Of a DNA stretch of 64,000 bases, positions 39,920-52,500 are shown piece by piece. Positions within the stretch are counted from its first letter, which is position 1, and every line of letters begins with the position of its first letter. A program made the translations under genes and the position numbers. The DNA is from Homalodisca vitripennis (taxonomy: Eukaryota > Arthropoda > Insecta > Hemiptera > Cicadellidae), in contig NC_060207.1 in assembly GCF_021130785.1 (NCBI RefSeq), positions 194,733,501 to 194,797,500 of the forward strand, given 5' to 3'. Below the pieces are notes generated by a model, which was not told the DNA's origin, did no database searches, and saw nothing but the letters and a program-made list of their open reading frames with translations.

Positions 39920-40995
39920 CTTCGCCCGTAAAACCGACTTTACAGGCAACCATAATTTTTATTTTAAGTTGTATAAAACCATTTCAGTTTGGTTCAAACC
40001 ATTTCACAACATTAAATTTGTTCAAAGGTTTTTTGTATCAATAAAATATCATGTCAGTTCTTTGTTACTTTTCACACTTTTATAACTCTCTAAAAGACCA
40101 CTTAAAATATTGTTATTAATACATGTATTATTAAATAGGATAAGTTTTAATTAATATTCACCACGTTCATTGTATTATCTCTGTAAATAATTCGCTTCTG
40201 TCGTTGGAATGGTATAATAATAATCATCATCATACAAAACGGATGTCCAAATTATTAGCCAACAGATTTCAACAAAATACGAGATCTTGATTTCTTAGTG
40301 ACCATAGAAAAATTATATAGGTATAATCTCATCTCTTCATCTTTCATCGGATCACTCGCCCTTGATATTGCCTATCTGTTCAAATATGATGTAAAGGATA
40401 AAACGTATACAGACTACGCTAGCAACCAAAAGTACAAACTGGGAACAATTTTTGGATTTATTTAATGTTATTCTAATGCTGATCACTACCTTAAACTTTT
40501 GCGAGAGTATAGACAATTCCGTCGAAATTTTAATTTTCGAAATTATTATTATTTAGGTCTGAAAAAGATTGAATCTAGAGCTAGAGAATCTAGGGGAATG
40601 TATTGGTCTCTTTTTGTCCACACTCTTTACAGCAGATATAGGCTCCCAACGTCTCAAGCCACGTTAACCTTTGCAGATGTCTCTGCAGTCTTGGCTTCCT
40701 TCAAAACCCATCTGTGGCTTCACAGATCTTCCAGCATTCTTTGAATTTAATATCCGATTGGCTCAAACACTGGAGAATGAAAGTAACATGAAATAAATTT
40801 GTGCATTTTACATTTAATCTTAACTTGACAAATGTTTTCATGTGAATATGTTTTCCTGATCAACATTAAACTAACTTAACAAATATGTCAAATATTTCAA
40901 AATCCACAACAGTAGGTGATTAAAAGGCAAACTCATATTTGGAAGAAACGACTGCTGGTAAATACAAAGTTTTTAAAATTCATAGGCTGTTTGGA
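39920..40995. other. AT-rich sequence with an unassigned open frame
   Basis: A plus-strand frame at 40499-40744 ends with SVLASFKTHLWLHRSSSIL-like sequence that could be a retroelement C-terminus (a FKTHL motif is common there), but upstream context is lacking. Nothing else is supported. Confidence 0.3.
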
Positions 40996-40999
40996 ACGA

Positions 41000-41350
41000 A
41001 ATCACGTGCCTCTCCTGGAAATAAATTGTTACTGAACCAATTTGTTTTAAAACCTATCTGGACATATGGGGTTCGACTGTAGGGCACTGCATATTTATCA
41101 TCAAATCTAAGGTAACCAACGTTTCCAATCCAAATATTGCAAGCTCCATGGTTCGATACGAATGTGGTGACAGAGACACGGGAATTGCGTATGTAGAAGA
41201 GATCTCAAAATTTAGTTTATGCGAACTAACTAAGCTTGAAGGACATAATCATCGTACTTTAAATTAACTGAACTACAGTGAGAATGTGTCTAGGCTTAAT
41301 ATAAACGACATTCTTGATTTATATGATCGCTTTTAAGTTCTTCACGTTGA
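41000..41350 (+). pseudogene. Jockey-like reverse transcriptase C-terminal fragment
   Basis: In the plus frame, after NKLLLNQF, it reads LKPIWTYGVRL, then a GTAYLSSN stretch and LQAPWFDTNVVTETRELRM. These match the region after the RT thumb in Jockey elements (an IWTYG-type block and an APW block). Stops and frame changes are present. Upstream RT is not visible, so it is a 5'-truncated relic. Confidence 0.65.
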
Positions 41351-42205
41351 TTAAGGTCTTTGAACGTTAATAAACCATTGTATGTTTAATGTATCATATA
41401 TTTACTTATTGTTCTTATTTTAATTAATATAGTGTAAGTAATAAATTTAAGTTATATAAAAATTATCTTCATGTCAACCAATCCCATCCATAGAGTATTA
41501 CTTTTCAAGAATCACAAAATTCAGGGCACACATCTGAATATTCTGAATTCTGTAATCTGTACTGTAGCAGACGACATTTTGTTTTGTGAGTATCGGTAAA
41601 TGTACTCAAAAATTTAAAGTGAATATATTGAAAGTTCTTGCAGGAAAACAATTGAAATTTTGTTTCATATCGTGACTTAGAACTTTAGGTGTTTCATTTT
41701 ATTGGTAAGTGTCAATAGATTATTTACATAGAATAAATGCTGACATGTAGGTAGGCTACTTCTAATACGTAGGCCTAAGTTTTGTTTTTAACTTTTCACT
41801 TATCATATCTATTATTGAATAATTGTCTTGAACAGTTCTTTAGTAACTTGATGATATATGCAGTGTAAGGGTTTTCATTTAAATTAAAAAGGAATTTTCT
41901 ATTGAACCACACACAAAATGTGTAATCAATCGCAATTTATAGACTTTTATATCAAATAACTGCAAATCCAAATCACCATTTCAGGACTAATCAGAAATCA
42001 AGTACTAGGGAAAAATTGTAGAATAGTCAATTATTGGAAACCTTTCTTTTAATTTGCTTAGGTCTCTTAGAAAGTTTTCCACCATTGTCATTGATGACCA
42101 CTGACTGGACTGTAACATTTATTATAACCTACAAATAATATACTGTAATTTATTCTTGGCATCCATTTCTCTATACACTTTTGCTACTAGACAATATACT
42201 CACAG
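41351..42205. other. AT-rich non-coding stretch
   Basis: I see nothing supportable here. Confidence 0.4.
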
Positions 42206-42213
42206 CATGTGAC

Positions 42214-42852
42214 GGGTAGGGTCCAATAAGCGGACCCGGTTTTTTTATATCGAAGAATATAATCATCGATACCTAATATTCACATATCGAATCATAGACT
42301 TTCAATCGATATAAAAGTAATAACAATCATATGTTTTAAATTAAAATGTGAATTTAATGATGTAACAAATAATAAATGAACATAACCAAAATCAGGGAAA
42401 CTCATAACTTTAACTAAATGAAACAGAACGAAAACGTTTTTACTAAAGTTGTGTCCACCATTACCTTCTTTTTTGCATCTGAAGACGACCATGTTAGCTC
42501 CTCTGACAGTTACATTGTTACCTTTCCACAAATATCACATAATGGATTCTTAGGTCCTAACCCAACATTCTGAAGCCATAAAAACATGTTTTATCGTCGT
42601 CTTTTAAAGCAATTTCGTGAAGCTTGCTAAGATTGACAGCCATTTTTAATACACAATGTTACTTATGTGAAATTTAAAATATTACCTTAATTGTATTATT
42701 TGAAAGTGTGTACAGCTGTTCATATAGATTATTTGAGTTAATTATTAAAAATAATTAATCAGTATCGATTGATTATATCGATGGTTATGATTAAGTAATA
42801 TCGTTTGCCAATTTCGATATAAAAAACCGGGTCCGCTTATTGGACCCTACCC
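42214..42852 (-). mobile_element. Merlin-like non-autonomous element with perfect 8-bp duplication CATGTGAC
   Basis: CATGTGAC flanks both ends (42206-42213 and 42853-42860). The termini GGGTAGGGTCCAATAAGCGG followed by ACCCGG are exact inverted repeats, and similarity extends over TTTTTTATATCGAA to ~40 bp. GG-starting termini and 8-9 bp duplications define Merlin. Supporting this, the minus strand around 42600-42460 reads, across frameshifts, FLWLQNVGLGPKNPLCDICG and GANMVVFRCKKEG, resembling the zinc-ribbon N-terminus of IS1595/ISXO2-type (Merlin) transposases. The catalytic domain is missing. Confidence 0.75.
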
Positions 42853-42860
42853 CATGTGAC

Positions 42861-44745
42861 TACCAACCCTAGCTCTTCAACAGAGGGATGTTTTAAAACT
42901 GCTCTTTTTGACATTTTTGGGCTGCAGTATAATAAGCAGCCACTAACACAATCGGAATATAATTATCGAATGATTTTAATCATCGATATTCATGACTATC
43001 CAAAAGACTGAAAGCAAAATGTCAGAACAAATAACATAATATATATTAAAAAAAAAACAATATATATGGTTTTGCTAGTTTTCAATCTTAGAAATTAATG
43101 TATAAATATTAATATAATTACAACGAAACATAATATTTACCTTCTTTATGAATTTTCAAGTATAAACGTAAGTGCTTGTGAAACAAAAAAGACGTGTACA
43201 CGTCACTGTTCTTGGACGTGTAATAATGACACTTCATTATGTAATAATGAAACACATGGTTTTAATTTTCAATTTATTTCCAAATACGATTTTACTTTGA
43301 ACTCTTTTGAGTGATAATGTCGGAACTGAATTAAGTTTTAGGTTTTTAAAATCGTATTATAGGAAGCTATACTTTTATATTTGACTGGTATTAGCGTCGG
43401 TAATGTGAATGTAAAGAGATGAATGTTTATCATCAAAATTTTTGATAATGGCGTCTAACATAAGTCCTAGTCGTCAAAAATAGTAATGATGGACGCTCGG
43501 AGGGTTATGGAAGGTGTCATTGTATTGGAATAATAGACAAGTGTTGGGGAACATGGCTTGCAAGCGAATCTCATAATACTTACGTGTAGTTTGTTTATTG
43601 TGTGATTCTTGACGCTTGTAATGTTTTGTTAGTAGTGCACTGCAGTTTGATGGACCAGTAAACATAAAAACTGGGACAGACGAGTTGTATGTAGTAGTAG
43701 GCCTAAAATGGCAAAATCATTAAAAAATACTGCATAGTAATGATTATATTAAATATGGATTCATTTTCATTGACAAAAACTGTTTTCTTTACCTCACTGC
43801 GTTGTTTATAATCTTGTTTTGAGTAATGATGCCATGGGTCCAGACGTTTGAGACCCTACTATACTGGAAGTTTTCTAATAGAAAACATCAGATTAACCCA
43901 GACATAACCAAAAATATAAAAAAATGCAATTATTATAAATTAATATGATAACGGTGAATGATTAAAACGGTTTACTGGAAAATGATGAGTTCTTGAATAA
44001 TACTTCAGAGCTTCAATGTAGCTCACTTGATTGCTCACTACAATTCCGTAAGAAGTCTATAGTGATACCAAATATCATTCCCATAGTGAAGAAATATTAG
44101 TAGACATCTCTTCTGAAGATAATTATGACTTAAGTGGGTCTCATATTTAACAACCATTAAAATTGTGTCCTTTAATTAGTACACTATGATTAATACTTGT
44201 TTTATTATTAACTTACTTTCCTTTAGGAACTGATTACATTTTAAGGCCTTAAATAGTGATCACCAATCCCCTCTGTAAGCTTGTACATGTGTGTATGTTA
44301 TCGTTGGTTAGTTTTTATATATTATTACTAATTTAAAACAAGCTTTTAATGAGAATCTGCCTTACACAAAATTTCAACTATTCAAAAGAAATTAACTTAG
44401 GATAATTTCGTCCCTTGTGGCATAGTGAATATGTCCATATCCCAAGTAGCAAATAATCCAAAATGATCCCTAGCCAACATAAGACAATCAAAAAGCAAAT
44501 TTTTCCATTTGATTTAAACCCATTGCTTGTGGAGATCAGATGCCAACTGAATTTAATGAGGTTTCTTTATCATGATTCTTTAGACTCCATTTCTTATTAT
44601 TTGTTATTATTGTAATAATAACAATTATCCACTTATTTTTTTACATTTAACAGGATCAAATAATCCAATCCGTATTCACTGTATGGGAGGTTGTGTGATA
44701 ACTAGCATACTCATTTTTAAACCTGGCAACATTTTCAGTCTTGTT
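42861..44745. other. AT-rich non-coding stretch
   Basis: No gene is supported. A 14-bp perfect palindrome GACGTGTACACGTC lies at 43191-43204, near two GACGTGTAATAATGA-like words. Confidence 0.4.
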
Positions 44746-44749
44746 ATAT

Positions 44750-45860
44750 TATGTTCAGTGTACATGAAACTATGTACTTTTTAAACTTGATGTTTATGAA
44801 ATAAGAAATTCTGATTCTGATCCACTTCAAAATAGTTTTAAGGATCATTGAACTGAAAACTTCACAGATCCTATCATGTTTGATGCTGAGCTCGTTTGTC
44901 AAAGCATCATCCATGTCATTTCCAGCAATCCTCTCATAGCATGGAACTAACAAACAGTATTATTGTCGAGAAAGGAGTAACCTGATAACAACCACACACT
45001 TGTTTTGAATTGTAAATACACTGGAGTTTAAGGCCTTCAAAGGTCTTGTCTATATTTACAAACATATACTTTCCTTTCTCTATACTGTAGAGATAGATTC
45101 TCAAGAATACACTCAATAATGACAGGCATCACCTCCCTTGATAAACGTGTTAATTTTAGTATTAAATCATGTAACCATAAGCAGATTTCATCCTTCCCAA
45201 AGGAGACAATACTCACTCGTAGTGTTATCCTAGACATCTGAGGTGGCAAGGTTAAGACAGCATTCAAAGGCAGTGCCCATTGCATTTAGTAAAGCTCCAG
45301 TGATGGACAGGCATGCCAATCTGGGCCAAGAAGGATACAGTACTGTCAAACATGGCCATCCTCACTTTAACATTCATTTTCAGCCACCAGACCACAGCTT
45401 GAAACATTCAAGGCCTGATTTCAAAGACATATATAGCTAATATGAAGGTCTTTTTATTTTTACATTATTATTTCTTATTAATATTTGTTATTGGTCCTCA
45501 AGACCTGTCCATGACACATCTGCATTGTACCAAGGACCATTTGATTGTGTTAACAAACCTGTTGAGATGAGTTTTTCAGTTGAGCAATTTATCCAGAATA
45601 ATACCCAGATACCTTATTTCATGTTTTATCTCAATTGAAGGGCTTTTAGCAAAAATCAAACAGTGTGTTCCAGCTGAAATCTCTTAATAAAGGTGAGCAA
45701 CCTTAACCAGGTTTAAATTATGATCTGATTTCATTGCGCCAGTTTCCCACCTGATCCAGAGTCATAAAAATCTCCTGAAAACTTTGTGCAGTACTATTTA
45801 AGTAAACTGAACAGTTCACCCACAACCAAATGCTCAATAAACTCATAAACAGCTCAAAAC
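44750..45860 (-). pseudogene. Non-LTR retrotransposon RT thumb/C-terminal relic (R1/Jockey-like)
   Basis: On the minus strand ~45630-45490 reads IRYLGIILDKLLN, a stop, then KTHLNRFVNTIKWSLVQCR, the standard segment after RT motif 7. Lower coordinates (~45430-45240) read, over shifted frames, AVVWW, then RLACLSITGALLNAMGTAFE and CCLNLA, matching the block that follows in R1/LOA/Jockey elements. There are many stops. The catalytic YADD part and the 5' half are absent. Confidence 0.65.
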
Positions 45861-46479
45861 AATTCATAAATACTAAACGAGAGGTGAAAGAAAAGCAGTC
45901 TGGGGACAGCGTCTGAACAGTAGCGTATCAGATTAAATTCTGGATGAGCTCAAATCCACTAATTCATATTCATAAGGAGGGAAAGAGGATGGTGGAGACT
46001 TTACTTTGGTTTATTATTATGTATTAAAAATACAGGATGTTTGGAATGTGAATGGCATTTTTTTTAAAGGGCATTTTTCTCAGGCCGTTTACTAATGTCT
46101 CTGCCCTTATGCTGACATTTGCTTTAAGAAAGGGTTATCACCAACAATTTTGTGAACAGAATCGTATTGTGGTCACAAATAATGTCCAATAACTGTATCA
46201 ACAATTGCCTAAGTGCTAGTGTTGTTAAGAGCTTCTTCAGTGTTTTAAAAGACACACTGAGTAAATTATTTTACATGATACTATCAGGATATTAGATATT
46301 TTCTATAATAGTATAGGTATACTACGAAAGAAAGTTAGTGATATCCTCACTAGTGCAGATATGATATTCTCACTAGTGGTGAAAAATCAGCCATTAGTTC
46401 CATTGTGTTATACAATGCAATGGCTGCTTTAAAAAAATTAAGAATTATTCTAAATATTGTGTAAGTTAAAATGTAGTAT

Positions 46480-46960
46480 TAAAATTCATTATACAACTGT
46501 AAATTGGCCAAACAAAAAATAACATAAAAAGACAATTCAAAGAACATTTTGCTCATAAAAAATAAGAAGAATTTAAAAATCTACTATTGCAAAACATTTC
46601 ATTGAATTTTTATATATTATTTGTAATAAATTATTTAAAAATTTATAAATACAACATACTTGTATGCTTGGGAAATATTTTACACACACAAAAATCAAGA
46701 AAAACTTAAATAATGAAGATGTACCTATTGAACACTTGACTCTACTCTCGTCTCAATTTATAATAAAATAACAATGTACCTCTATTTTAATATTTTATTT
46801 TGGGTAACCAAATTTCCAAATCAATTAACAAATGTTATTTTAGAATTTATTATTTTGAAACATGTATTTATTTGTGGAGTCGCCTGACGATGACATTTTT
46901 TATTTCAAAAGGCTTTGCAAAAAATAATAAATATTAGAAAACTGTGTAATAATTACTAGT
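46480..46960 (+). mobile_element. Penelope-like element: GIY-YIG endonuclease remnant and 3' end
   Basis: From 46503 the plus strand reads IGQTKNNIKRQFKEHFAHKK, then (after a stop) STIAKHFIEFL and later NNEDVPIEHLTLLSSQF. This resembles the C-terminal GIY-YIG nuclease and tail of Penelope-like retroelements. About 130 bp after the coding trace, TTTGTGGAG (46871-46879) can pair with CTTTGCAAA (46913-46921) using G-U pairs around CTGACGA (46884-46890), the same architecture as at 21299-21350. The RT part is missing. Confidence 0.55.
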
Positions 46961-47790
46961 GGTTTCAAATTTATTAAAATCTTTCCTATTGCTCCAAGAA
47001 TCTTCATTATACCCACATTACCTTCATATAATGTGGCTCCAGATATGTCTGCTTGAACCCAATGAATATATCATACTCCTTTCAACCTTAGTGCAACCAC
47101 AAACTGTTCATCAATTAGGAAAACTAAGGTTCTCTAACTTTCAAGATATGAAAGTGACATGTAAGTCTTCATCTTTGATCTTTTCCTCTTGTTGGCTGAC
47201 ACTGATATAATTATTATTTGCATGCCTGGCAGTTGGCTTTAAGTGTGTCAATGTAATAAAATATGCCCTGTGAAAAATTTGCCAGTTTGAATTTTTTAAT
47301 CCTTTTGTTACACTCCTATTTCGTTCCCCACCAAAACTAGTATTACCAACAATTTCTTTGTTAGGGAATTTTCCTTTATTATTTTAACTTGTTTGCGTTA
47401 TACAATACAAATTGGCAAGCTGACATCGATACACTTAAGGAATTTGAAATGTACCATTAGCATTGTGAGTTTTACAATCAGTTAAGAAATCCCATCCCAA
47501 TAGTTCTGTACGATATCGTATTTAAAAGCAGTTGTAAGGCATACAAACAAGTGTCACATCTCTGTCCACTTGGACTTTGAGTTTTGCAGTGGAATATAGT
47601 GTATTTTTGTGTTTGGAACAGTAAAGGTTGATAATTCCACTTTGAAGCATCCATATCTGGCCTAAAAATAGACAAGGCATTTATCTTAGAATAAACAACA
47701 CAAGAACAGCAAATATTTTTTTTTTACTACTCTAATTGTTTACTTTCTATCAACAGGAGAGCTTTGACAAACATACCAAGGCACAGCTTA
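46961..47790. other. Non-coding stretch
   Basis: No supported gene. A long pyrimidine tract followed by TCTATCAACAG at ~47746-47757 looks like a splice acceptor just before the tandem array, but no matching exon was established. Confidence 0.35.
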
Positions 47791-47794
47791 CAGT

Positions 47795-48610
47795 TAAGAA
47801 TAACAAAAGCCTATTTAATCACTAAAGTAGCAGTGCTTTGATCATCAGACCCTCTTTATCTGGAATTATACTATCTTAATCTTAATCAAAATTCAACTAA
47901 TGTACAATTAAGAATAATAAAAGTATATTCAATCACCAAAGTAGCCATGGTTTGTTTATCAGACCCTCTTTATATAGAATTATACTCTCTTAATCTTAAT
48001 CAAATTTCAACTAATGTACAATTAAGAATAACAAAAGTCTATTCAATCACCAAAGTAGCCATGCTTCGTTTATCAGACCCTCTTTATCTAGAATTATACT
48101 CTCTTAATCTTAATCAAATTTCAACTAACTAATGTACAATTATTAAGAACAACAATAGTCTATTCAATCACCAAAGTAGCCATGCTTCGTTTATCAGACC
48201 CTCTTTATCTAGAATTATACTCTCTTAATCTTAATCAAATTTCAACTAACTAATGTACAATTATTAAGAACAACAATAGTCTATTCAATCACCAAAGTAG
48301 CCATGCTTCGATTATCAGATCCTCTTTATCTAGAATTATACTCTCTTAATCTTAATAAAATTCCAACTAACTAATGTACCATTAAGAATAACAAAAGTCT
48401 ATTTAATCACCAAAGTAGCCATGCTTCGATTATCAGACCCTCTTTATCTAGAATTATACTCTCTTAATCTTAATAAAATTTCAACTAACTAATGTACCAT
48501 TAAGAATAACAAAAGTCTATTTAATCAACAAAGTAGTCATGCTTCGATTATCAGAGCTTCTTTACCTGGAATTATACTATGTTAATCTTAGTCAAATTTC
48601 AACTAACTAC
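47795..48610 (+). repeat. Seven-copy tandem array, 114-121-bp unit
   Basis: The word TCAGACCCTCTTTATCT with flanks AAAGTAGCCATGCTTCG and AGAATTATACTCTCTTAATC recurs at ~47847, 47959, 48073, 48194, 48315, 48433 and 48552. The first three units are 114 bp and stay in one reading frame, giving a 38-residue repeat (KVAMLRLSDPLYLELYSLNL) interrupted by one stop. Later units gain about 4-7 bp and shift frame. Confidence 0.92.
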
Positions 48611-48836
48611 AAAGAAGTACAAAGAAAGTTAGGCAAGTGTGTTGTTGATGGAAATTGTAATTCTAATTATTATCCGAAATTACAATTAAAATTATTCAAC
48701 TGCAATTATTCAGTAAAATTAGTTTGGACAGTAATCATATTATATTATAGAAGTGCATACTAAGGGCATTTATTATGAAAGTCTCTGAATTATTTTACAA
48801 ATTCACAGTTACAGTACTGGTAAGGCCTGCATCAGT

Positions 48837-49018
48837 TATGTCTTCCTTTTCTTGACTTGAATGTAGCTCTGCTCGTCTTCTGTGGCTTCTGCTTTGACAT
48901 CTTTCAAGTTAGTAATTAAAAAACACAGATTACTGTTTCTAAAGGGTATTTTAAATGGAGCTTTTCCTTTTCCTGGCTCAGAAACACAAATTTTGATTCC
49001 ATAATTTTCACTATGGTA
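48837..49018 (-). CDS. Possible orphan coding fragment (59 residues, no ATG)
   Basis: Between two stops the minus strand encodes IKICVSEPGKGKAPFKIPFR, then NSNLCFLITNLKDVKAEATE and ends IQVKKRKT. The composition is protein-like, with no low complexity, in a setting where most frames are AT-driven. No start codon or clear acceptor was found. It could be a last exon or a retroelement piece. I do not recognise the family. Confidence 0.25.
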
Positions 49019-49049
49019 TCCTCAAAAAATCTATTGCAAACTGACTTTA

Positions 49050-51145
49050 CAGATAATTATTTTACTTTTGTTTTGTTAACCTACATATTTATATAAATAA
49101 GACCCACAACCTAGAGGTGAAAATTTTCACCATATCCTGGTAATTTAGTGTTCTATAGAGCTGTTTTCTGAACAGAAGAACAAAGATATTAAATACATCA
49201 TCTTAAAAAAGTAATAAGTTCAGGGGAATGTGAAATTTCTTTTCTACTGATTTATGTTATTAACTTAACAAAATAAGTAAGTAGAGTGGTGGAAACTAGT
49301 CCTCTAATTATGATCTGTTGTCAACCCAAAATTTTTGTTGTTGTAAACTGTAAAATCTTTGGTCACAATAAACTTTTTTATTTTAATTTTTAGTAAAAAT
49401 TTTATATAAACTACAGTACATTGTTTCATCGTTTTTAGTAAACCTAAGATTGTATTCTGATAACAAGTAAGTTTATAGAGATGATGTGCCCATGTTGCAC
49501 ACATTGAGAAAGCTGAATCAATAGTAACAAACTACAGACATAGGCACTGGGTAGCCCAAGGGATTTGAACCGGCACAGAATCAAGTAATCAAGTGAGTGG
49601 GAGGGTCCCAAAACACAATGGAAATAAAACAGGCAAGCAAGTCTCAAGTAACTCATGGGAAATCCTACTAGAACGTATTATTGTGGTACAGTTCACACGT
49701 TTACTACAATAGTAGTATCTTATTAGATATAATTAAATACTTTAAAATCCAAAGCAGTAAAAATTGTTTTTATAATATTTGAATTCATCTCAGAGTTAGC
49801 TTTTGTTTTTCCAGAAAATGTACAGATAGAATAACTTAATAATCAATTAATTAAACATAATTCTGTGTAATAAATTAAGTTTTTTATTTTGAACTCATTG
49901 AAGTATAAGGTGTAAAGGTTTTTTAATACTTTCCTGAAAGATTAGTGTATTTTTTATTTAGTTGGAGTTGTCAGTTTACCTGAATGTGTGTGTGTTATAA
50001 ATAATTAATAGAAGTTAATTAGAATTGGGCTGGTAAGGATACAAACTTTTGTATTTATCCTCCCTAAGCTTTCAATTATCTTTTCAATTTGTTTTCTTAA
50101 CATTTAAATTTTATAATAAATGTGCTATTATATTTCAGTACTTATTTTATTATGTATTCATTTCTACTTATGTCAATATTATCTGTATTTTAGGTTCCCC
50201 TACTGATAAATTTACAATGATATCATTGATTTATGCCCCTAATTCTATGTTAAAATTTTGGGCCAATTAAAAAATTAATTTAACGCTTTCCTAAAACTTT
50301 TATTATCTTGGGATTCACAAGAATAATTTCTTTAATTTCATCAGCCATTCTGAAGTATGGTACTTTGTCTACTTTTTTATCTCCACAACACACCAAATTT
50401 AAATTAATAGTTCAAAATCAAATATCTATACCTCTTGGTAATTCAATACTGCAAAGGATGTTTAATAAAAACATGTTTAAATTATTGTTTGGGATGATGA
50501 TCATATATTTTGATTTATTTACATTCGCCAGGGATACGTTTGGACCAGAAAATCTATGTTGTTAATATGTTGCTACGTTAAAGAGTAATTAAAAATTTTA
50601 AATGTAAAAATACTTATACATTATTTATGCGGTAGTTAAAAAGTTTTAACTATTAATTACTGAAAGGAATTTAAAAAAAATGTATTACTAAATAAAATGA
50701 AATGAATGTATGTTATTGGATATAAATAATTATATGTTTATAATTTTAATATGTTTATTTATGATAATTACGTATTCGAAATTGGTTTATACTATATTTT
50801 GTTTGTCATCTAGGGTAAATTATTTCCTAAATAATCAGTTGATGATAGAAGGGTTCATTTTAAACAATGTAGATTGAATATCCTGTTTTAATGTTTCTTC
50901 TGCCAACCAAGTTGGTTTGTTTTTATACTTTGGTTTTTAATCAATTGATAATACTAGCCAACATATGAGAGTCTGTGAAAATAACAATATTTTACCTGTT
51001 TATTTCCTCACAATAATCTTATGTCAGAATGCGGAAATTAAGTTATGAGTTCTAGCCATTCTTAAGGAAGGAAGACAAGTTCATGAAAACGATAAATTGA
51101 CATTTTTACTATTTGAGTATGGTTAACGAAAACAATTTTTTTTAC
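49050..51145. other. AT-rich non-coding stretch with a tRNA-like B box
   Basis: No gene is supported. On the minus strand at ~49565-49578 GGTTCAAATCCCTTGGG resembles a tRNA B box and 3' acceptor, but no convincing A box or cloverleaf was found, so it may only be a SINE scrap. Confidence 0.35.
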
Positions 51146-51147
51146 CA

Positions 51148-52500
51148 ATAATCAAGGATCAAGAACAATCAAGATTCTTTATTAGCCATCTTAAAATCAT
51201 TAAAATGCATTGACATTGTCACCAAAGCTTCAATAGAATATTAGCTCACAATATATGAAATTAAATGTTAATTCAAGTGAAAAACTTGACTGGCAGAGAT
51301 GAAACAATAGTAGCTTACTTAAACTAAACATGGACAATCAACAATAAATGCATGCATTAACAGATCCAACAGAATTGTATTATCGGGGAATAAATTTGGT
51401 AAAAATTCAATAGTAGATAAGTAAATAGTACACAACAGAAAGTAAATTAATAACTGATTTATCAGGGAATAAATTGGTAAAAGATTCAATAATAAATAAA
51501 CACATAGTACAATAACATAGTTAAAACAGTTTAACATTTAGGTAGGTTACAATACAGATAGGGTTAAAATTAAAATGAAACACCTATCATAGAAAGTGCC
51601 AGATATTCACCTATAAAAAAAGGCCTAGTTAACAGCCATCTATACATCACTGATTTGAATGTACTAAGATTAGTGTTATGTATGGTAAGAGGTAGTTTAT
51701 TTTACAAATAAATGGATACCGATAAATGAATACATAGATTGTGATGTGCTTAATCTGCAGTAGGGCTGTCTAAATATATAAGCTGCCTCTAGTAGGATAT
51801 TGATGAATGTTATTTCTAGGAGAAAATTCTGTTTTACTTTAATCAGGCATGAATAAATATAACAGTTGATAACTGTAAGAATATCTTCCTCCACAAAAAT
51901 AGGTTTACATGAAGTTAAGAAGGAGACTAGCCAAAATTCTAACAGCTTTTTCTTTAATAGTAATGATTTTTTAATATTATGGCTGTTACCCCATAGGGTG
52001 ATTCCATACAATATGGTGCTATGAAATACATAATAATATGTAGATTTAAGGTAATCTTTGGGAACAAGTTTCTTTAGGTGGCGCAAAAGTATTACGCTTA
52101 TTACTCTTGAAAGCCTACAACAGACACTTTGAACGTGGGGTTGCCAAGTCAACTTGGAGTCTAAAGTTATACCCAACAGTCTTACAGAAGACAGCAAATT
52201 TAAATTATACTTTGTTGATGTAAGATTTTTACAAAGAGAAAATACAATATTTTGTGATTTCTTATTATTTAGTACGGTAACAGACCGTTAGATGAAAACC
52301 AGTAGTTAGCTTGGTGGGGGACATAAGTCCTCTCTACAATCAAGGTATCTATATCATAATTTTGTACAGTAAAACGTGGAGTCATCTTTGAAAACTACTG
52401 AACCGCAATCCACATTGGTAGGCAAATCATTTATTAGAAATAAGAATAAGAATGGGCCCATTACCCGACACACTATTAGGATTATTAGCTTATAATGCCA
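51148..52500 (-). mobile_element. 5'-truncated CR1/Jockey-group retrotransposon (RT to 3' end)
   Basis: The minus strand starts within RT: GPFLFLFLINDLPTNVDCGS, then FKDDSTFY where YADD is expected (mutated). A long open frame 52197-51697 follows, with LLGITLDSKLTWQPHVQSVC and a ILYGITLWGNSHNIKKSLLL block typical of the RT thumb and connection. The 3' end at ~51150-51180 has AATAAAG followed by imperfect CTTGATT repeats. This is the ordinary 5'-truncation of target-primed insertion. A few frameshifts exist upstream of the long frame. Confidence 0.8.
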
